In this document: positions 1-6,146 of the stretch, piece by piece | Layout of the letters: each line of letters begins with the position of its first letter | Position numbering within the stretch: the first letter of the stretch is position 1 | From: Limisphaerales bacterium | GTDB taxonomy: Bacteria; Verrucomicrobiota; Verrucomicrobiia; Limisphaerales; UBA11358 | Assembly: GCA_003133815.1 (NCBI GenBank) | Contig: PKZR01000368.1 | Location: 4,665-14,005 of the forward strand | Reading direction: 5' to 3' | DNA: 9,341 nucleotides | Notes under the pieces: generated by a model | Told to the model about the DNA's origin: nothing | The model's database searches: none | What the model saw: only the letters and a program-made list of their open reading frames with translations | Position numbers and translations under genes: made by a program

Positions 1-354
1 TGGGGCAAGAACACGCTTTACCTCTGGGAAAACCAGGAGAAGTTCGCGCCGCTGCTCGACGCGTGGGAAATCGCCAACCGCAACAACATCTTCAACGACA
101 TCGGCCTCAAGCGCCTGCCGTTCATCGCCAACAGCGACTTCCACAAGCCGAAACACATTTACTCGTGGAAGACGCTCATCCATTGCGAGAAAGATGCCGA
201 GGCCATCAAGGATTGCATCCGCCGTAACGAACACGTCGCCATCACGCTTTACCGCGACTTCGCCGATGCGCCGGCAAAGCACGGCTTCGATTCAAGCGCC
301 GCCATGCCGCATTTGTTTCACGAGCGGCTTCCGCTGCGAGCGATCAGCGCTTGA
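1..354 (+). CDS. PHP-domain metal-dependent phosphoesterase, C-terminal fragment (5' truncated by window edge)
   Basis: Frame 1 is open from the first base and gives 117 residues before a TGA at 352-354; the start lies outside the window. The fragment contains IANSDFHKP at residues 42-50. The SD-x-H signature matches the last metal-binding motif of PHP (polymerase and histidinol phosphatase) domains, where Asp and His bind the catalytic metals. The following HIYSWKTL stretch and an 'AIKDCIRRN' helix fit the end of a PHP fold. Family members hydrolyse phosphoesters, but the substrate cannot be read from this fragment. The last ~25 residues look like an unconserved tail. It is the only plus-strand gene here. 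Its stop codon directly abuts the stop of the convergent lytic transglycosylase gene, with no intergenic base. Seen: open frame and SDFH. Known: PHP motif. Inferred: phosphoesterase activity. Confidence 0.8.
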   Translation, partial: WGKNTLYLWENQEKFAPLLDAWEIANRNNIFNDIGLKRLPFIANSDFHKPKHIYSWKTLIHCEKDAEAIKDCIRRNEHVAITLYRDFADAPAKHGFDSSAAMPHLFHERLPLRAISA

Positions 355-1290
355 TCAACTTTGCGGCGCGGGAAGTTGCTCCAAGTTCGCGCCTTCACGC
401 TGCTGAAGGACGGCTTCGACACGCGGAACATACATCTGCGTTTCCGCCGGCAGATGTTCGGCGATGTCGTCGTAGCTTTGCGTTTTGTAGCGCTCCAGAA
501 GTTTTTGCACCTCGCCTTCGCCGCAATTGTAAGCCGCCAGCGCTAGCCGCCAGTCGTGGAAACGGTCGTAAAGAAATTTCAGATATTGGGCCGACGCGGT
601 CGCGCTGGGTTCGGGTTGGTAACGCTGATCGCGCGGCCACAGGGAAAGCCCGAACCGTTTCGCCGTCTCCGGCATCAATTGGAATAATCCCGCCGCGCCT
701 GCCGGGCTCACTGCGCGACGGTCAAAGCCGGATTCCACCTCAGCCACCCAGACGAGTTCGGGCGGAACCTTTTGCGCGGTGAAAACGGGCTTCAACTCCG
801 GCACATATTCGTTTGCCAGGGCCGGCCACGGGACGACTGAAACCTTTTTCAACCAAAGCTCGCGTTCCTTCTGCGGCGGAGGATTGGGAGCGGGCAGGGG
901 CGGCTGGTTGGTTTGAACGGCTGGCGGCGGGATTGTCAGCCGGATTTCGTCCGCGACATCCAGGTAATCCATTCGAGCCGCGAGCCACGCGGCGTAAGGC
1001 TGCGTGTCGTCACGGCTCTCCAGCAACGGCAGGACAACCTGCGCCGTTTGCCGCAGCGCGGCGAGATTCACGACATAGTCGCCTTGAAAATTTGTCTGAA
1101 TGTCGCTGAAAAATTGCTGCACCACCGGGTCGTCCATTTTGGGAAGCGCGTTGAGAACGTTCGTGTCGAGATTGTCCTGTGCAAATTGCTGCGCACCGGC
1201 AAGGACATCCGGCAGGGAGATCGTGTCGCCGGCTGCGCGTGCAAAAAGCGAACTTACCAGCAAGATCAGGACGCAGCGGAAAAATTTCAT
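355..1290 (-). CDS. Secreted lytic transglycosylase with C-terminal SLT domain
   Basis: A 311-aa protein with a signal peptide (MKFF then a hydrophobic run to about residue 20, ending ARA-A), so exported to the periplasm. Residues 21-120 form a helical region I do not recognise. Residues 121-139 are a Pro/Gln-rich linker. Residues ~155-300 are the SLT (goose-lysozyme-like) domain. Its motifs are visible: the catalytic Glu in VAEVESGF (E186, 'ES' motif), GAAGLFQLMPETA (198-210, GLxQxxP), and AAYNCGEGEV (252-261, the AYNxG motif with Cys instead of the usual Ala). Family members cleave the MurNAc-GlcNAc bond of peptidoglycan to give 1,6-anhydro ends. The ATG at 1288-1290 gives a clean signal peptide; no clear Shine-Dalgarno is seen. 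It starts 11 bases after the stop of the upstream PH-like gene, suggesting cotranscription. The specific subfamily (MltD/MltF/Slt type) is not assignable. Confidence 0.93.
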   Translation of the reverse strand: MKFFRCVLILLVSSLFARAAGDTISLPDVLAGAQQFAQDNLDTNVLNALPKMDDPVVQQFFSDIQTNFQGDYVVNLAALRQTAQVVLPLLESRDDTQPYAAWLAARMDYLDVADEIRLTIPPPAVQTNQPPLPAPNPPPQKERELWLKKVSVVPWPALANEYVPELKPVFTAQKVPPELVWVAEVESGFDRRAVSPAGAAGLFQLMPETAKRFGLSLWPRDQRYQPEPSATASAQYLKFLYDRFHDWRLALAAYNCGEGEVQKLLERYKTQSYDDIAEHLPAETQMYVPRVEAVLQQREGANLEQLPAPQS

Positions 1291-1301
1291 GCAGGCGGCG
1301 G

Positions 1302-1625
1302 TCAGGACAAATCCACCTTCTGCCCGCCGACCGGATTGCCCTGCGCCGTCTCGATCAACTCGCGGATGCGCCGCGCGTCCGCTTTTCTGTGGCCGTGGCT
1401 AGCCAGCGGGTCGGTGCCGCCGCTCGACTCGATCAAGATGTCCGACCAGACGATTCCCGTCTTGATGTGGACAGATGCCACCTTGGTGATGCTGATGCTG
1501 ATCTCGTCCTTGCTGAACCAAGAGCGTTTGTGGCGGACGACCGCCTTGTCCGTCACCTCGATGACGGTGGGGAAAAGAAAATTGCCCCGCGTCCAGCGGC
1601 TCGCCTTGAAAAATTCCGAAGCCAT
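1302..1625 (-). CDS. Small PH-domain-like protein of unknown function
   Basis: A 107-aa soluble protein with no signal peptide or membrane segment. The segment from residue ~11 to ~70 (FLFPTVIEVTDKAVV, RHKRSWFSKDEISI, KVASVHIKTGIVWSDILIES) reads as alternating beta strands. A C-terminal helix follows (KADARRIRELIETAQ). This is the pattern of bacterial PH-like domains, where a short beta barrel is closed by one helix; such domains often bind lipids or proteins at the membrane, but no ligand can be read here. The frame also extends 6 codons upstream to a TTG at 1643. I chose the ATG at 1623-1625 because the extra residues carry no pattern and ATG is preferred; neither start has a clear ribosome-binding site. 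It is followed 11 bases later by the transglycosylase gene, so the pair probably form an operon. Coding status is secure; the PH call is inference from predicted strand pattern. Confidence 0.8.
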   Translation of the reverse strand: MASEFFKASRWTRGNFLFPTVIEVTDKAVVRHKRSWFSKDEISISITKVASVHIKTGIVWSDILIESSGGTDPLASHGHRKADARRIRELIETAQGNPVGGQKVDLS

Positions 1626-1643
1626 GCGCCGACTTTGAACCAA

Positions 1644-1681
1644 CGGACCGGATCAGGCAACTGCAATTATGTTCCGGTCCG
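1644..1681 (-). other. Hairpin in the ykgJ-PH gene intergenic gap, possible weak terminator
   Basis: Nine-base perfect inverted repeat, CGGACCGGA (1644-1652) and TCCGGTCCG (1673-1681), with a 20-base loop. It begins 8 bases beyond the TGA of the ykgJ-type gene. On the minus strand it is not followed by a T-run, so it is not a textbook intrinsic terminator. It may protect the 3' end of the hrpB-ykgJ message or separate it from the PH-transglycosylase unit. Confidence 0.4.
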
Positions 1682-1689
1682 ATGTCCGG

Positions 1690-2202
1690 TCACTTCAAAA
1701 AGTCCCGTTGCAGCATCCGCATCAAGTCATTCACCGCCAGCATCAATTCGCCGCGCAGTTCGGAATCGTTTTCTGAAGCCGACAAATCAACGGGCGCGCT
1801 CATCGCCTGCGAATATCGCTTCGTCAACGCAAGCCGCTCGTCGTTCTGGCCAACCGAGAGAAGTAGCCCGCGCACTTTGCCTGAAAGAATTTTCGCTTCG
1901 GAAATTTTCTTCAGCGCCGCGCCCGCCTTCATTTCACCGGCATCCACGCGCTTCAACAAACCGCATTCAAACTTCCGGCATTGCCGTGGCCGGTCGGCAT
2001 AAATGCCGCAAAGCTTTCCGTCGAAGCACGCGCACGGCTGCGCGAAGGCCACCTTGCTCTTGGTTTTCTGCACCAGCGTCAGACCAAGCTGCTTCAACCG
2101 CTTCGTGTCATCGGCCGCGCGCAGTTCCACGTCGGCGAAAAGCGTGCTGTCGCAGCACAGGCCGCAGTTAGGGCAAAGTTGTTCGACGTTGTTCACCGCC
2201 AT
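1690..2202 (-). CDS. YkgJ-family zinc/iron-chelating cysteine-cluster protein
   Basis: A 170-aa protein with nine cysteines in the family pattern. C10, C13, C16 and C17 form CPNCGLCC near the N-terminus. C57 and C59 (PCACF), C65, C75 and C80 follow in a segment ending RPRQCRKFEC. The CxxCxxCC cluster and the 'RPxxCRxFEC' ending are typical of the YkgJ-like (UPF0153/CxxCxxCC) family, proposed to bind Zn or an Fe-S cluster; the biochemical role is not established. Residues 85-170 are helical and lack cysteines. The open frame continues upstream to 2634, but that part is the hrpB sequence read in another frame. The ATG at 2200-2202 starts just before the cysteine cluster and overlaps the hrpB stop (ATGGCGGTGA, 10-base overlap). 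The overlap suggests translational coupling to hrpB, which would explain the absence of its own ribosome-binding site. Confidence 0.88.
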   Translation of the reverse strand: MAVNNVEQLCPNCGLCCDSTLFADVELRAADDTKRLKQLGLTLVQKTKSKVAFAQPCACFDGKLCGIYADRPRQCRKFECGLLKRVDAGEMKAGAALKKISEAKILSGKVRGLLLSVGQNDERLALTKRYSQAMSAPVDLSASENDSELRGELMLAVNDLMRMLQRDFLK

Positions 2203-4937
2203 AAATGTTTTGGATACTTCCGCGCCAGCTCGGACTTGATCTTCGGGTAATGCTCCCGCCAGAAACTCGCCAAATCCTGCGTCACCTGGATGGGCTTCAT
2301 GCCCGGCGTCAGGATGTGCACCGTTACCGGCACTCGCCCCAGCGCGATGCGCGGCGTTTGCGTCACGTCGTAAAGCTCCTGAATCCGCAGCGAGATGAAC
2401 GGCGGCCTGCCCGGCTCGTAATTCACCTTGGGCGTGCGGCCGTTCGGCAGCGTGAGCCGTTCCGGCGCGTGTTTGTCGAGCAACTCCCGCTGCGCTTGCG
2501 AGAGCCACGATATCACGATGGGTTTCACCTCGTGCTCTTTGATGTCCTTGTAAGAAATCGCGCCGTGGCACAACTGCTCGATGATGGATTTCTTGTCGTC
2601 CTCCGTGATGGCCGGCAATTGCAAGTCGGCGCATTCTTTACACAACAAGCTTAACCGCGCCAGCCATTGCTCCACGCTGTGATCCCAGTTCGGCAAGAGC
2701 AATCTTCCCGCCAAAATTTCATTCGCGAGCAGGCGCGCCGCCGCGTCGGCGGGCGGCGGATCAATGCGTTTCGCCGCGAGCGCCAGGTCGCGGAACCGCA
2801 ACAGCTCGGCGGCCAAAACTCTTTTCTGCTGCGCGTCAAATTCCACATGTACCTCGCTCTTGATGTCGTCGGGAAACAATTCCTTCAGCCAGTCGGCCTC
2901 AATGGCCGTGGCGAGCGACAGGATGGTGTTCACCTCGCGGTCACGGCCCTCGATCTCGCGGATCTCCGCCACCACGAAAAGCTGACTTTGCTGCACCTTG
3001 CTCTCGCGCGCCAGCACGCCGCGCCGGTCGTGCACCAACTCGCAGCGCAACGTCCCCTGATCCATCCGCCGCGCCACGCGGTCGCTGAAGCCGATCAGGA
3101 TACACTTCTGCAAATTCTCATCCTTCACCTCGTTCGGCTTCGTGTCGAGGCCCTCGTCCTTGGCGATGCGGAGAAACTGGTCAAAGAGCGGCCCGACCTG
3201 TTTGGCCGTGATGGCGTGGATGCCCAGCTTGCGGCATGCGTCCATGCGGAACTGGTTGTTGAACGCAAAACTCCACGCGCGCATCACAATCCAAAAGTCC
3301 GACGACGCCTTCTCGCCGAGCAAATCCTCCCTTGCGGTCTCCACATCCTTGCCGGCGTTGCGGATGAGCAGGTCACGCCCTTGCGTGAGCGCCGCAACGA
3401 GGCACGCCTGATACACGCAGCCATATTCCTGCGCCGCGAGCAGCATCCGCGCGTAACGCGGATGCAGCGGAAACGCCAGCATCTTGCGGCCAATAGGGGT
3501 GATTTGCAGAAATGTTTGGGGAGCGCGCGCGTCCCGCGTGCCATTTTCGGCGTCCCGCCGAAAATCCCGTTGAACTAATTTGTCCCCATCTCCCATTTTT
3601 GTCTCACGAGAATCCGGCGGGACGCGTGCGCTCCCCAATTTCAACGCGCCCAAGTCCGCCAACAGCTCCTCCGCGTGCGTGAGCGAAATCTCGTCCGGCT
3701 TTTCCAGCCACCGGAACGCGCGCAGTTCCTCCACGCCGGATGCCTTCAACGTCAGCACGACTTCGGACAGGTCGAGCCGGCGGATTTCCGGCATCTCGTG
3801 CGGTACGCGCTCATCGTGTTCGGAGCGCGACCACAACCGGATGCACGTTCCCGGCGCGGTGCGGCCGGCGCGGCCAGTTCGTTGGTCGGCGTTCGCCTGC
3901 GAAATCTTTTCGATCAACAGCGTGTTGATGCCGCGGTTCGAATCGTAGCGGGCGATGCGCGCGAGGCCGCTGTCAATCACCAGCCGCACGCCGTCAATCG
4001 TGATGCTCGTCTCGGCGACGTTCGTGGCGACGACCACTTTCCGCTGCGAATAGCGCGCCACCGCCGCGTCCTGGTCGCGCGGCTGCAATTCGCCGTGCAG
4101 CGGCAGCACGATAAAGCCTTTGGCCTCGCGCGAATTGCGGATGGCGTCAATAGTCTGGGAAATTTCGAATCCGCCCGGCATGAAAACGAGCACATCGCCC
4201 TCGCCGCCGCCGTTGACGTAGCGCGCGAACTCTTCCGCCGCCAGTTCCCACACTGCCGGCCCGTTCGCGCCGACCCGGTGCGGCAAGTATTCGATCTCCA
4301 CCGGAAACGTGCGGCCTTCGGATGCGAGGACGGAGCAACGGAAATTGTTTGTAGCAGCCGACGTTAGGAGGCTCTTACCTTTTTCTTTTGAAGAATGAGC
4401 CTCCTCACGTCGGCTGCTACATTGATTTAAATACCTTTCCAGTTCCCCGGCGTTCAAGGTGGCGGACATCACGGCCAGCATGAGATCCGGCCGATGTTTT
4501 TCCTGTTGATCCAGCGCCTGGGCGAGCGTGATGTCGCCGTAAAGGTGCCGCTCGTGAAATTCGTCGAACAAAATTGCCGACACGCCGCGCAGTTGCGGGT
4601 CGTCAATCATCTGCCGCAGCAAAACGCCTTCAGTTACGAAACGAATTTTGGTCTTCGCCGAAGTCACGTTCTCAAACCGGATCTGGTAACCGACTTCCTG
4701 GCCGAGTTTCACGCCCAACTCGGATGCGACGCGCGTGGCGAGCAGACGCGTGGCGAGCCGGCGTGGTTGCAAAACGACCACCTGGCCCGCGTCGAGCAGT
4801 CCGTGCTTGAGCAGCATCTGTGGCACCTGCGTGGATTTGCCGGAGCCGGTGGGCGCGGACAGGATGAGCCGCTTGTCTTCGCGCAGGCGCGCGATGATTT
4901 CGTGCTCGATGTCGTAAATGGGCAGTCGGTCGGGCAT
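2193..4937 (-). CDS. hrpB: ATP-dependent helicase HrpB, with two in-frame palindromic-repeat insertions
   Basis: A 914-aa DEAH/DExH-box helicase. Motif I is SAPTGSGKST (27-36), motif II DEFH (125-128), motif III SAT (158-160), and motif VI QRTGRAGRT (352-360). A winged-helix/ratchet region follows (LLADLGAL at ~425-432, ITPIGRKMLAFPLHPRYARML at ~479-500), then the HrpB-specific C-terminal domain with GFSDRVARR and an ending in ARKYPKHLWR. This architecture separates HrpB from HrpA. HrpB family proteins are cytoplasmic ATP-dependent helicases, probably acting on RNA; their exact role is poorly defined. Residues 173-196 and 434-474 are encoded by two palindromic repeats and do not belong to the family pattern. 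Without them the protein would be 849 aa, close to the usual 800-850. All visible helicase motifs are intact, so it is probably functional. The ATG at 4935-4937 lies 78 bases beyond tsaD, and the stop overlaps the ykgJ-type start. Confidence 0.97.
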   Translation of the reverse strand: MPDRLPIYDIEHEIIARLREDKRLILSAPTGSGKSTQVPQMLLKHGLLDAGQVVVLQPRRLATRLLATRVASELGVKLGQEVGYQIRFENVTSAKTKIRFVTEGVLLRQMIDDPQLRGVSAILFDEFHERHLYGDITLAQALDQQEKHRPDLMLAVMSATLNAGELERYLNQCSSRREEAHSSKEKGKSLLTSAATNNFRCSVLASEGRTFPVEIEYLPHRVGANGPAVWELAAEEFARYVNGGGEGDVLVFMPGGFEISQTIDAIRNSREAKGFIVLPLHGELQPRDQDAAVARYSQRKVVVATNVAETSITIDGVRLVIDSGLARIARYDSNRGINTLLIEKISQANADQRTGRAGRTAPGTCIRLWSRSEHDERVPHEMPEIRRLDLSEVVLTLKASGVEELRAFRWLEKPDEISLTHAEELLADLGALKLGSARVPPDSRETKMGDGDKLVQRDFRRDAENGTRDARAPQTFLQITPIGRKMLAFPLHPRYARMLLAAQEYGCVYQACLVAALTQGRDLLIRNAGKDVETAREDLLGEKASSDFWIVMRAWSFAFNNQFRMDACRKLGIHAITAKQVGPLFDQFLRIAKDEGLDTKPNEVKDENLQKCILIGFSDRVARRMDQGTLRCELVHDRRGVLARESKVQQSQLFVVAEIREIEGRDREVNTILSLATAIEADWLKELFPDDIKSEVHVEFDAQQKRVLAAELLRFRDLALAAKRIDPPPADAAARLLANEILAGRLLLPNWDHSVEQWLARLSLLCKECADLQLPAITEDDKKSIIEQLCHGAISYKDIKEHEVKPIVISWLSQAQRELLDKHAPERLTLPNGRTPKVNYEPGRPPFISLRIQELYDVTQTPRIALGRVPVTVHILTPGMKPIQVTQDLASFWREHYPKIKSELARKYPKHLWR
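3516..3638 (-). repeat. 123-bp palindromic element inserted in frame in hrpB ('SARVP/GTRA' type)
   Basis: Terminal inverted repeats of 22 bases lie at 3516-3537 (TTGGGGAGCGCGCGCG...) and 3617-3638 (ending ...TGCGCTCCCCAA), with one mismatch. An internal perfect 10-bp stem with a 3-base loop lies at 3543-3565 (ATTTTCGGCG / CGCCGAAAAT). The length, 123 bases, is exactly 41 codons, and both ends fall on hrpB codon boundaries (residues 434-474). Because the ends are inverted repeats, both strands read LGSARVP from their 5' end in frame 1. The hrpB frame is open throughout; of the six possible frames I find only this one and one plus-strand frame without stops. Similar SARVP/GTRAL peptides are remembered from Verrucomicrobial ORFs. 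No transposase and no clear target duplication are seen. Confidence 0.85.
4350..4421 (-). repeat. 72-bp palindromic element inserted in frame in hrpB ('GTAGCAGCCGACGT' type)
   Basis: Inverted repeats of 25 bases lie at 4350-4374 (starting TGTAGCAGCCGACGTTAGGA) and 4397-4421 (ending CACGTCGGCTGCTACA), 24 of 25 matching, with a 22-base A/T-rich centre. The 72 bases equal 24 codons and start exactly on a codon boundary (residues 173-196, CSSRREEAH...LLTSAAT). Reading all six frames by eye, five contain a stop and only the hrpB frame is open. The insertion lies between motif III (SAT, 158-160) and the strand leading to SEGRTFPVE. Flanks share an imperfect ATTGTTT/ATTGATT, which might be a degraded target duplication. 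Confidence 0.88.
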
Positions 4938-4952
4938 TTTGAACGATTTTAG

Positions 4953-5012
4953 ACTTACGGTTTACATTTTACAGGCGTCTTTTGAAATAGCTGGATTGCG
5001 TAAATCGTAAAT
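4953..5012. repeat. Imperfect inverted repeat in the tsaD-hrpB gap
   Basis: ACTTACGGTTTAC (4953-4965) and GTAAATCGTAAAT (5000-5012) are inverted copies with 11 of 13 matches, separated by 34 bases. The right arm also holds two direct copies of a GTAAAT-like unit. It fills most of the 78-base gap upstream of hrpB and would place a stem in any read-through tsaD-hrpB transcript. It lacks a T-run and is not a convincing terminator. Confidence 0.45.
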
Positions 5013-5015
5013 GGA

Positions 5016-6041
5016 TCACGCCAGCACCCAGCCGGGCTGGATTTCCTCGTCCAGCGACGGAAGCGGCACGTTGGCCAGCAGTTTCCGTTCGGCAAGGATG
5101 CCAATCATGGCGGCGTTGTCGGTGCAAAGGGACTTGTCGGCGAGGCGCAGGGTGATTTTTTCAAGCTGGGCGGCCTGTTCAAAACGTTGCCGCAATTTTT
5201 GATTGCAAGAAACGCCACCGGAAACGGTGATGCAGCGGATACCCAGACGCGCTGCGGCGCGAAACGTCTTGGCTTCGAGCACTTCCACAATCGCCTCCTG
5301 CACGCTGGCGCAGAGGTCGCAAACTTTTTGCCGGTCGTTGAGCAGCTCGGGATGATCGCGGATGAAATAGCGCACGGAGGTCTTGAGACCGCTGAAACTG
5401 AAGTCGTCATTCCGGTCGTTCAGCATTGGTCTCGGGAAATAATGTGCGCGAGGATTTCCCTCTGCGGCAAGTTTGTCGATGATGGGCCCGGCGGGGTAGG
5501 GGAGACCCATCATCTTCCCGGTCTTGTCGAAACATTCGCCGGCGGCGTCGTCAATCGTGCCGCCGAGGACGCGGTGTTTCAGCTCGGATTCCACGATCAC
5601 GAGCATGGTGTGGCCGCCGCTGACGATGAGCGAGACGTTCGGCTGGAATTGGGAGAAGTCGGCGACTGGCGGCGTGCCGGCAATCCACGGTGAATACAGG
5701 TGCGCCTCGTGGTGGTTGACACCGAGGAACGGTTTGTTCAGGGCGAAGGCGACGGCCTGTGCGGCCTTGAAGCCGACCATCAAGGCAATGCCCAGTCCCG
5801 GCCCCTGCGTGGCGGCCACGGCGTCCAATTCTTGCGGGGAAATGCCGGCTTCGTGCAGCGCGGCGCGCGTGACGGGCAGAAGGTTTTTGAGATGCTCGCG
5901 CGCGGCCAGCTCCGGCACGACGCCGCCGTATTCCACGTGAAGCTTGACCTGCGAGGACACTGTGTTGGACAGGATTTTGCCGTCGCGCACCACGGCGGCG
6001 CTGGTTTCGTCGCAGGAAGTTTCAATGGCGAGGAGTGTCAT
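5016..6041 (-). CDS. tsaD: tRNA N6-adenosine threonylcarbamoyltransferase TsaD
   Basis: A 341-aa protein matching the whole length of the TsaD/Kae1/Gcp family (about 335-345 aa). The N-terminus LAIETSCDETSAAVV is the family signature. H110 and H114 in NHHEAHLYS are the expected metal-binding histidines, and D308 in CTDNAAMIG is the third ligand. SGGHTMLV (~141-148), GEGFDK-like GECFDKTGKMMGLPYPAGP (~168-186) and FSFSGLKTS (~213-221) line the nucleotide and substrate site in this ASKHA-fold enzyme. TsaD transfers the threonylcarbamoyl group from TC-AMP to A37 of ANN-decoding tRNAs, working with TsaB, TsaE and TsaC/Sua5; none of these partners is in the window. The ATG at 6039-6041 places MTLLAIETSCDET at the expected position. 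There is no clear Shine-Dalgarno. A palindromic repeat separates it from the upstream peptidase gene. Confidence 0.98.
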   Translation of the reverse strand: MTLLAIETSCDETSAAVVRDGKILSNTVSSQVKLHVEYGGVVPELAAREHLKNLLPVTRAALHEAGISPQELDAVAATQGPGLGIALMVGFKAAQAVAFALNKPFLGVNHHEAHLYSPWIAGTPPVADFSQFQPNVSLIVSGGHTMLVIVESELKHRVLGGTIDDAAGECFDKTGKMMGLPYPAGPIIDKLAAEGNPRAHYFPRPMLNDRNDDFSFSGLKTSVRYFIRDHPELLNDRQKVCDLCASVQEAIVEVLEAKTFRAAARLGIRCITVSGGVSCNQKLRQRFEQAAQLEKITLRLADKSLCTDNAAMIGILAERKLLANVPLPSLDEEIQPGWVLA

Positions 6042-6050
6042 TCAATTATC

Positions 6051-6139
6051 AACCACGGATGGACACTGATAAACACGGATGGGCAGGCAAGATACAACGA
6101 AATTTTTCCATCCGTGTCCATCGGTGTTTATCCGAGGTT
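6051..6139. repeat. Palindromic repeat built of short (A)CACGGATG-like units
   Basis: Two 32-base arms, 6051-6082 (AACCACGGATGGACACTGAT...) and 6108-6139 (ending GGTGTTTATCCGAGGTT), are inverted copies with 26 of 32 matches, separated by 25 bases. Each arm itself contains about three repeats of a roughly 10-base unit (CCACGGATGG, ACACTGATAA, ACACGGATGG). Similar 'CACGGATGAACACGGAT' repeats are remembered as common dispersed intergenic repeats in Verrucomicrobia and Planctomycetes. It fills nearly the whole S41-tsaD gap and could act as a transcript hairpin. Confidence 0.75.
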
Positions 6140-6146
6140 TAAGTAT

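Noticed and set aside
1626..1643. TTG-initiated extension of the PH-like protein
   Set aside because: Six extra residues without pattern, and an ATG is available at 1625.
1179..2171. 330-codon plus-strand frame across the transglycosylase, PH and ykgJ-type genes
   Set aside because: It crosses three minus-strand genes, is rich in Arg/Ser/Pro as typical for shadow frames, and shows no motif.
2203..2634. N-terminal extension of the YkgJ-type protein (144 extra codons)
   Set aside because: The extension is hrpB coding sequence in another frame, of low-complexity Ala/Arg/Gly type; the ATG at 2202 fits the family start.
2667..3578. 303-codon plus-strand frame opposite hrpB, ending in LGSARVPRAIFGVPPKIPLN
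   Set aside because: It is a shadow of hrpB. The end is simply the palindromic element at 3516-3638 read from the opposite strand.
4350..4421. Intrinsic terminator interpretation of the long hairpin
   Set aside because: It lies inside the intact hrpB frame with no in-frame stop and no following T-run; a termination role would truncate the message.
3516..4421. CRISPR array or tandem repeat interpretation of the repeats in hrpB
   Set aside because: There are two unrelated single palindromes with no regular direct repeats or spacers and no cas genes in the window.
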